Source: Paenibacillus silvestris
Lineage (GTDB): Bacteria; Bacillota; Bacilli; Paenibacillales; NBRC-103111
NCBI RefSeq assembly: GCF_009882985.1
Contig: NZ_WTUZ01000040.1
Location: forward strand, 310,001-374,000
Length of the DNA: 64,000 nt
Direction: 5' to 3'
Both the position numbers and the translations under genes were made by a program. How positions within the stretch are numbered: position 1 is the stretch's first letter; every line of letters begins with the position of its first letter. Of the stretch, positions 58,811 to 64,000 are shown in pieces. The notes under the pieces were generated by a model. It was not told the DNA's origin and made no database searches. It worked only from the letters and a program-made list of their open reading frames with translations.

Positions 58811-59386
58811 TTACTGCTCTTTCTTAGCTTCGTAATGAAGCACCAGCACGCCTGATGGCAATGTCTTGGATGAGAGAAGATTCAAGCGTTTCGTCGGCTT
58901 ATCCTCTTGAAATAATCGCGTACCTCTCCCCAGCACAATAGGGCTAACGGTTAATCGGTATTCATCGATTAGGTCCAAATCAATAAACGTGTGGGCGATG
59001 CTCGGACTGCCGAAAATAACCAGGTCCTTTCCAGGTTCCTGCTTGAGCTTCCCAATTTCCTCTGCGATATTCTCGTTAATCAGCGTTGTACGATTCCAAC
59101 GAACTTCTTTAAGGCTCTTAGAAATTACAATCTTGCCAATATCCTCAATCCAATTCGCATGATCGATATCGTGTTGCGTACTCTCAGGATTGTTTAGTAA
59201 CGTTGGCCAATAGTTCTCCATCATCTGATAAGTCACGCGTCCATAAATGGGAGATCCAACGGTCTTTACGATCTCATCCGCAGCATCCATCAAATCCTGG
59301 TCATAAGAGATCCAATCTAATTCCCCATTAGGTCCAGCTACAAAACCATCTAGCGATACATGCATGAATAAAACAACTTTTCTCAT
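58811..59386 (-). CDS. RibD-C/dihydrofolate reductase-family protein
   Basis: 191 residues from ATG 59386 (GGAG seven bases upstream; the ATG two codons earlier is too close). Family segments: KVVLFMHVSLDGFVAGPNGE, SPIYGRVTYQMMENYWPTLL, VIFGSPSIAHTFIDLDLIDE and RLTVSPIVLGRGTRLF. Fold of the RibD C-terminal reductase; likely an NADPH-dependent oxidoreductase of unknown substrate. A truncated paralogue is at 46062. Confidence 0.9.
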   Translation of the reverse strand: MRKVVLFMHVSLDGFVAGPNGELDWISYDQDLMDAADEIVKTVGSPIYGRVTYQMMENYWPTLLNNPESTQHDIDHANWIEDIGKIVISKSLKEVRWNRTTLINENIAEEIGKLKQEPGKDLVIFGSPSIAHTFIDLDLIDEYRLTVSPIVLGRGTRLFQEDKPTKRLNLLSSKTLPSGVLVLHYEAKKEQ

Positions 59387-59498
59387 TGTCATTCTCCTTT
59401 AGTTTGAGTTTCCAACTTCATTTTAGCGGATTCAAACTAAAAGACACAGCCTCTTACGAATTTCTATCATAATTCAAAAATTTTTTTCAAAAAATACG

Positions 59499-60689
59499 TT
59501 ATCTCGGATAATAAGAGAATCCCGGATATTTGACGACTGGCCATTTCTCTTTGCGCAAAGCATCAATTAATTCAGGTCCCACATTCAAATTGCTCTTCAC
59601 AAGTTCATGTGGCGTGAGTGCCATCCATTGGTTCAACGAGACATCATCGAAGACGTTGCTCTTAAACATTTCAAGAAACCACAGGGAATCTGTACCTGTA
59701 TTTTGAATATAATGCCCCGTAGCAAATGGCACATAACCGACATCACCTGCGCGATAATCGAACGTCCTTGCATTGCCATTGCCGATAAACACCGTCATTC
59801 GCCCTTGACCCGCGAGATAGTATTGCCACTCATCGTTATTCGGATGCCAGTGCAGCTCACGCATTGCACCTGGTTCTACCTCGACAAGTGCCGCCGAGAT
59901 TTTTTGTGAGATCGGGAAATTCCTTGAGTCTACGATGCGTACGCTGCCGCCAGGTGTTTTGATCGGTGTTTGAGCTAATAGTTGATGTTTGAAACTTAAG
60001 GGGATTGTTCCGTAAGGAGATTGAACCTTCTGGCTCTCCAGTGAACCTGGCACTTTGTCTTGATAAATGTAGACCTGATCCGTTGGGATATTGTCAAAAG
60101 CACTCATGGGAACACCGAAGTTTGCGGATAATACATCTTTGGGTGTATGAGCAAACCAATCGGAAATAGATAGCGTGTTAAGGTCGGAGAAATTTCCGTC
60201 ATCGAAAACAAGCAGGAATTCGCAATGCTCTAGTCCTTGGATGGAATGCGGCAGCCCTGGCGGGAAGTACCAAAGATCGCCTGGACCGACATCGGCGATA
60301 AAATTCCGCCCGTCTTGATCGATCGCCGTAATACGCGCTCGTCCGACTAACATATAAGACCATTCCGCTTGCTGGTGCCAATGCAGCTCTCTGACACCGC
60401 CGGGCGTTAGACTCATGTTTACGCCAGCCATTGTCGTTGCGATCGGCAGTTCTCTGACCGTAATTTCCCGCGACCAACCTCCGTGGTTTAACGTCATTGA
60501 AGTGTCAGAGAATGAAAACTTCAAGTTGTGAACCAATCCAGCGTCCGTTATAGGTGGAACTAGCATATTTGGGTTTTCCCTATCCCGCATGATATCCCTC
60601 GGGCCTGTGTCAATCCCACCGGCACCGTCATAACGAAGGGGCTGTGGTATGACATCGTTCATACCATTGTTCCGTTTTGGAGAATCCAT
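59499..60689 (-). CDS. oxdC: Oxalate decarboxylase-type bicupin
   Basis: 396 residues. Two manganese cupins: ELHWHQQAEWSYML (His103, His105, Glu109) with His148, and ELHWHPNNDEWQYYL (His280, His282, Glu287) with a His in GHYIQN. The family converts oxalate to formate and CO2. The mobile lid of the N-terminal site, SENST in B. subtilis OxdC with the key proton donor Glu162, here reads SDLNT (168-172): Glu is replaced by Asp. This may alter the decarboxylase/oxidase balance. No formate transporter is next to it. No signal peptide. Confidence 0.92.
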   Translation of the reverse strand: MDSPKRNNGMNDVIPQPLRYDGAGGIDTGPRDIMRDRENPNMLVPPITDAGLVHNLKFSFSDTSMTLNHGGWSREITVRELPIATTMAGVNMSLTPGGVRELHWHQQAEWSYMLVGRARITAIDQDGRNFIADVGPGDLWYFPPGLPHSIQGLEHCEFLLVFDDGNFSDLNTLSISDWFAHTPKDVLSANFGVPMSAFDNIPTDQVYIYQDKVPGSLESQKVQSPYGTIPLSFKHQLLAQTPIKTPGGSVRIVDSRNFPISQKISAALVEVEPGAMRELHWHPNNDEWQYYLAGQGRMTVFIGNGNARTFDYRAGDVGYVPFATGHYIQNTGTDSLWFLEMFKSNVFDDVSLNQWMALTPHELVKSNLNVGPELIDALRKEKWPVVKYPGFSYYPR

Positions 60690-60801
60690 AGGTACACTCC
60701 TCTCTTCGTCCGCGATTTTGATATCTCATTCTAAAAAATATATGTGCCATATAGGTAGCACATGTCTGTACCACATTGCTAGAGGAAAGAAATTAAGCAA
60801 G

Positions 60802-60970
60802 AACGATGTCTTACATCGTTAGAGGTGTACAGAGCTTTCGCTAGCGCGATCCGTGTGACTTGCAACGATGTTTTTCATCGTTGCAGTTGCCTCCGGCTTG
60901 CTGGTGCACGCTCCAACGATGTTTTACATCGTTAGAGGTGTACAGAGCTTTCGCTAGCGCGATCCGTGTG
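60802..60970. repeat. Direct repeat pair with ATCGTT hairpins (REP/BOX-like)
   Basis: A 56-base unit at 60802-60857 recurs at 60915-60970 with a single C/T difference, 113 bases apart. Each begins with the hairpin AACGATGT-NTT-ACATCGTT and contains the palindrome CGCTAGCG. Between them lies a related hairpin GCAACGATG-TTTTT-CATCGTTGC. Confidence 0.8.
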
Positions 60971-61181
60971 GCTGAATTGCTTATCAGTAACGCCGATTTC
61001 TCCTGCTATTTTCCATAATATATCCACTTTTGCCCGAATAACTGGAGTTTCTACCTCTGTTGCTTCACCAGCGGCCGATGCAGTACAAATTAACGGTAGA
61101 ATTTCTATTTATTTCATCTAGGGCATCTTAACTATATAAGCACTTATATCGCCCAATTGATCTGTTACAGCTCGAAGAAAC

Positions 61182-61216
61182 AAAAAAAAGCTATGATGAG
61201 AAATCCATCATAGCCG
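61182..61216 (-). terminator. Intrinsic terminator of the methyltransferase gene
   Basis: GGCTATGATGG / TCATCATAGC stem followed by TTTTTTTTG on the minus strand. Confidence 0.85.
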
Positions 61217-61228
61217 ATCATTTGAAGC

Positions 61229-62047
61229 CTAAACCACACCCATACGTAACCGGTAACCGAACAGAATCTCCCGTTCCTCACCACCGAAAGCTTCGGCTAC
61301 TTGCTCACGGAAAGCCGAAAACTCTGCTTGCAGCTCAGCCGCACCAAGCTTCAACGCCGTTTGCAAGCCTCCCTGGCTGAAAGCTAGACTCGCATAGCGC
61401 TCAGCATCGCACGTTTCCCAGTTATGAAAAACGATCTCCCTTGCATATCGGAATAAGCCTGAGTCGCGAATTTGCTGCAAATGCCCCTCTTTATCCCATT
61501 TGTGCGCTTGCTGCTCTGGCGGAGCCAGCTCTAGCGCCCTAGCGTCGCCTAAAGCCAGAAGCCGCTTATACTGCTCCTCAATCTTCCAATCCAGCGCTGG
61601 CGGCCAGTCACAGTCGTATGCAGCAAAGATTCCGCCAGGACGGAGTACGCGCGCGAACTCACGCAGCGTGCTTTGCGGCTCCATCCAATGGAATGACTGC
61701 GAGCAGGTAATTACGTCAGCAGAGGCAGACGGCAGCTCCAGCTCATGTGAAAGTCTTTTTACAAAGCGCATATTGTCCGGTTTATGTATCGACTCCCACT
61801 TGCTTATGGCAACAGATCGCATATCATCATTTGGTTCTACTCCAATGATTTGCTTCGCTTCATCCAGCCATATAAAAGTTGAAAGCCCCGTGCCGCATCC
61901 TACGTCAACAACGGTTTGCGGTTTATGCTGCAAGTACGTTGTAATCAACTTAACGACTTCCTGCGGAGCCGTAGGACGATTCTGATCGTACAACGCACCG
62001 AATCCGGCAAATCGCTGTACATTACTCGTGCGTACGTTCTCTATCAT
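61229..62047 (-). CDS. Class I SAM-dependent methyltransferase
   Basis: 272 residues from ATG 62047 (AAAGGAGTGATTG upstream). SAM motif I VVDVGCGTGLSTFIW, then QIIGVEPNDDMRSVA, DVITCSQSFHWM and EFARVLRPGGIFAAYDCDW. It belongs to the UbiE/Coq5-like group of small-molecule methyltransferases; substrate not identifiable. Monocistronic. Confidence 0.92.
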   Translation of the reverse strand: MIENVRTSNVQRFAGFGALYDQNRPTAPQEVVKLITTYLQHKPQTVVDVGCGTGLSTFIWLDEAKQIIGVEPNDDMRSVAISKWESIHKPDNMRFVKRLSHELELPSASADVITCSQSFHWMEPQSTLREFARVLRPGGIFAAYDCDWPPALDWKIEEQYKRLLALGDARALELAPPEQQAHKWDKEGHLQQIRDSGLFRYAREIVFHNWETCDAERYASLAFSQGGLQTALKLGAAELQAEFSAFREQVAEAFGGEEREILFGYRLRMGVV

Positions 62048-62209
62048 GGGTACAATCACTCCTTTAGTCATCTTCACACCTCTAATTATACCTCATTCCG
62101 TTTGTTCAAAAGCTGAAATTCCTTGAAATTCACTCATCGTTTACAATTCCAGTGCTATGACAAAAAACAAAAAGAACTGCCTCAGCAGCCCATTAACGTT
62201 CAATCTATT

Positions 62210-62713
62210 TTAACGCGTGACCATTTTTTTGACTAGTTCATCGACCTTATCTTGCATGCTCCGCACCGTTGTTTTCTTATATTGCATACCTATCCGAAGC
62301 ACCTTCAACTGCTGCCTGCGCGAAAGCTTACGAAACCGCGGTTCGCGTTTCAGAAATGTCCGTATGATCGACCAACTGCTGACGGTTACCCGGTCCGACT
62401 TGATAGCTGGAGTGTCGTAGGGCAGTGGCTGCTTGCGAAAACGATCCACAAATTTGCCAACGCTTGCAGATAGTCTGCTCTCATCAACAAGGCACACGGC
62501 TGATTGTTTATGGGTATGTTTTTTGAGGAAATTCAAATGATGATGCCCGTCTATGATGATATAACCTTTGTCTTTTTTACTTTTTTGCACAACCAATACA
62601 TGCATCAGATCTTGCGCTACTTTTTTCAACTCTTTTTTCCGCTGTGAGGTTGTGGTTGTGGCACTCTCCGACTTAATTTTACTCAGAGATATATACTGTA
62701 CGGTATATCTCAC
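62210..62713 (-). CDS. ParB N-terminal-like protein
   Basis: 167 residues, GTG start with GAGGAGGGG upstream. The N-terminal half (YISLSKIKSES, VVQKSKKDKGYIIIDGHHHL, NFLKKHTHKQSAVCLVDE) fits the ParB/sulfiredoxin-like fold, in which GHHHL would be the GxxR-like box. The C-terminal half is very basic and helical, suited to DNA binding. Not part of a par locus. Function unknown. Confidence 0.6.
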   Translation of the reverse strand: MRYTVQYISLSKIKSESATTTTSQRKKELKKVAQDLMHVLVVQKSKKDKGYIIIDGHHHLNFLKKHTHKQSAVCLVDESRLSASVGKFVDRFRKQPLPYDTPAIKSDRVTVSSWSIIRTFLKREPRFRKLSRRQQLKVLRIGMQYKKTTVRSMQDKVDELVKKMVTR

Positions 62714-62810
62714 CTATACCCCTCCTCGTCAGACCGCTGTTAAACGCATGAATTCCTGGTTGTAACAGTGTATGAGGGATAGTGTCAGGTAGATGCTTGT
62801 TTAGTCGAAA

Positions 62811-63494
62811 TTAGTCGGTAATATTCGTCCATGGACGCGCCAAATCACGCCAGTTCGCAGGAATTTCTCCCCCATTGCTGACATAAACAGCTGTTAGAAG
62901 CTCGGACACACCCTCCATCTGGCCATCGATTAGAACCTCTTTGATCTGCGATGGAGTGCTTGGCACTAAGTCATTCTTGACAAGGCCAAACTGTTCTACT
63001 GGCAAAAACATAGCCAAACTTTTCTTATACGAACAATGATTAGGGAATCGCGGCGAACTGCCAGAGTCGTATTTCGAGAGCGTAACTTGGGTGAAGTAGC
63101 TCATCAGTAAAGCAGACGCATCGAATGCCAGCACGGCAAAAGCTTCCTCTGGCTCCCTTCTAGCGTACGTTGCCATCATTTTTTGGCAATCTTTTAATGT
63201 TGGCCATAGAAAGACATGCCGGTCCAGAAACGCCCGAAATTCCTCAATTGTCGTAGAGGGATCGATCATGCTATCCGCTATTCTCAAATGAGAATTGATC
63301 GTAACCTGTTGGTCTTGATATGGCAAATGCCTTGGCGCTAACCGGCGTTCGCCGATCTGAGAAGGATCCATTTGATAACTTGAAAATAACGTATCGAAAT
63401 GCACAATGGCCGGCAAATTTTTCGCGCGTGTAAAATGGAACAAGCATTTTCTGTTTTGTGCTTTGGTAATAGCCGAGACGACAGCATCACTCAT
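62811..63494 (-). CDS. DUF7002-like protein, possible ADP-ribosyltransferase fold
   Basis: 227 residues. The start CLFHFTRAKNLPAIVHFDTL resembles the LxHxTxxxNLxxI motif of DUF7002 and, more distantly, DarT-like ADP-ribosyltransferases; further on HVFLWPTLKDCQKMMATYAR is also family-like. Enzyme activity is not shown. It is upstream of the ParB-like gene on the same strand (97-base gap), which may or may not be a functional pair. Confidence 0.6.
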   Translation of the reverse strand: MSDAVVSAITKAQNRKCLFHFTRAKNLPAIVHFDTLFSSYQMDPSQIGERRLAPRHLPYQDQQVTINSHLRIADSMIDPSTTIEEFRAFLDRHVFLWPTLKDCQKMMATYARREPEEAFAVLAFDASALLMSYFTQVTLSKYDSGSSPRFPNHCSYKKSLAMFLPVEQFGLVKNDLVPSTPSQIKEVLIDGQMEGVSELLTAVYVSNGGEIPANWRDLARPWTNITD

Positions 63495-63555
63495 CGTTGT
63501 ACTCCTTTTAAGTCAACCTTTGCAATATTTTACCACAAGCTTCTTTTTTACATTC

Positions 63556-63606
63556 AAAATAGGGCTATCCTTTCAGATCCAAAGAGATCTTCAGGATAGC
63601 CCTTAT
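63556..63606 (-). terminator. Intrinsic terminator of cysI
   Basis: AGGGCTATCCT / AGGATAGCCCT stem with an inner GATCT/AGATC pairing, then ATTTTGAATG on the minus strand. Confidence 0.85.
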
Positions 63607-63617
63607 GAGATTAACTC

Positions 63618-64000
63618 TTATGCGTGAAAATCTTGTCCGGAACGAACTTCTTTCACATAGCCAGCACGAATAACGAAGTCACCGAAGTGCTCGCCATCCC
63701 AACGTTCTTTGGCATATTGGGTAATAATCGGCCCAAGCGATTGGAGAATCTCTGCTTCGCCGATATTTTCTTTATACAGCTTGTTGAGTCGGTTACCCGC
63801 GTGGCCGCCACCCAAGTACATATTATATTTGCCAGGTGCTTTACCAATAAACGCAAGCTCAGCCAGCATTGGGCGTGCACAACCGTTCGGGCAGCCTGTC
63901 ATCCGGATAGTGATTTCTTTCTCGCTAAGACCTGCTTCATCCAGCATCGGCTCGATTTTGTCCATCAGATCAGGAAGGTAACGCTCGGCTTCCGCCATCG
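63618..64000 (-). CDS. cysI: Assimilatory sulfite reductase hemoprotein, 3' part (cut by window edge)
   Basis: Only the last about 127 residues are visible; the reading frame continues beyond base 64000. It contains IRMTGCPNGCARPMLAELAF, the cysteines of which hold the siroheme-linked 4Fe-4S cluster, and GGGHAGNRLNKLYKENIGEA. CysI with flavoprotein CysJ reduces sulfite to sulfide for cysteine synthesis. The rest of the operon would lie to the right. Confidence 0.93.
   Translation of the reverse strand, partial: MAEAERYLPDLMDKIEPMLDEAGLSEKEITIRMTGCPNGCARPMLAELAFIGKAPGKYNMYLGGGHAGNRLNKLYKENIGEAEILQSLGPIITQYAKERWDGEHFGDFVIRAGYVKEVRSGQDFHA

Larger units (their letters stand above)
60690..61228. 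other. Gene-free stretch with hairpin repeats
   Basis: About 540 bases without a supported gene. It holds the promoter region of the bicupin, three ATCGTT hairpins, two 56-base direct repeats (see the repeat entry) and the terminator of the methyltransferase gene. Confidence 0.5.

Noticed and set aside
60802..60970. Possible CRISPR array
   Set aside because: Only two full copies of a 56-base unit with a related, palindromic spacer and no cas genes; fits an extragenic repeat element better.
62210..63494. Calling a DarTG toxin-antitoxin system
   Set aside because: No macrodomain antitoxin is present; only a distant resemblance at the N-terminus of the DUF7002-like protein.
1..64000. tRNA, rRNA, riboswitch or T-box elements
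   Set aside because: None recognised by eye; a covariance-model search would be needed to exclude small or divergent RNAs.

Overview
The window looks like a chromosomal segment of a Paenibacillus-type, endospore-forming Firmicute. The grounds are: S-layer-homology (SLH) proteins, a GerA/GerC/GerB germination operon, YesM/YesN two-component control next to a sugar ABC transporter, several AraC regulators, an AraC/periplasmic-binding fusion regulator, GGAGG-type ribosome binding sites, frequent GTG/TTG starts and many strong intrinsic terminators. I saw no rRNA or tRNA genes, phage genes, insertion sequences or CRISPR array.

Layout. 1-7.3 kb: a truncated sugar-binding lipoprotein, a beta-propeller glycosidase divergent from an AraC regulator, small unknown genes, an azoreductase and a six-hairpin-type glycosidase. 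7.4-14 kb: a YebC/YeeI protein, a CPA1 Na+/H+ antiporter and an iron locus (nitroreductase plus siderophore-binding lipoprotein, and a Btr-like regulator), each transcript preceded by a Fur box. 14-21 kb: a redox/stress block with yjlC-ndh, a CBS protein, a MarR regulator, azoR, a thioredoxin-reductase-like flavoprotein, an Rrf2 regulator and an MFS pump; shared palindromes suggest a local MarR regulon and an Rrf2 circuit. 20.9-22.1 kb: an orphan protein with the N-terminal motif typical of eCIS-core proteins.

22.2-31 kb: a sugar-uptake operon (YesN, YesM, binding protein, two permeases, Gfo/Idh oxidoreductase, TIM-barrel isomerase) with a catabolite-repression site. 31.3-33.4 kb: an XpaC/TelA-like pair. 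33.5-38.1 kb: an aldarate/uronate catabolic operon (KdgD-like, UxuA-like, aldehyde dehydrogenase) divergent from its probable AraC regulator. 38.1-41.1 kb: EcsC, a histidine-rich miniprotein, and a PadR-DUF2812-Ser/Thr kinase operon. 41.2-45 kb: a germination receptor operon with a sigma-G-like promoter. 45.1-47.2 kb: an orphan nicotianamine-synthase-like gene, a truncated reductase and a membrane protein.

47.4-58.2 kb: a giant secreted SLH/beta-helix protein, a cysteine-cluster pentapeptide protein, an orphan binding lipoprotein, an SLH-GH18 protein and a NUDIX hydrolase. 58.3-64 kb: a lipoprotein, a RibD-C type reductase, an oxalate-decarboxylase-type bicupin, a repeat-bearing intergenic region, a methyltransferase, a ParB-like protein, a DUF7002-like protein, and the 3' end of sulfite reductase cysI at the right edge.

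The overall theme is polysaccharide and sugar-acid scavenging at the cell surface, with iron, redox and quinone stress functions and spore germination. Functions are inferred from recognised motifs read by eye; no database search was run. Several starts were moved to an internal codon where the ribosome binding site or family length argued for it.
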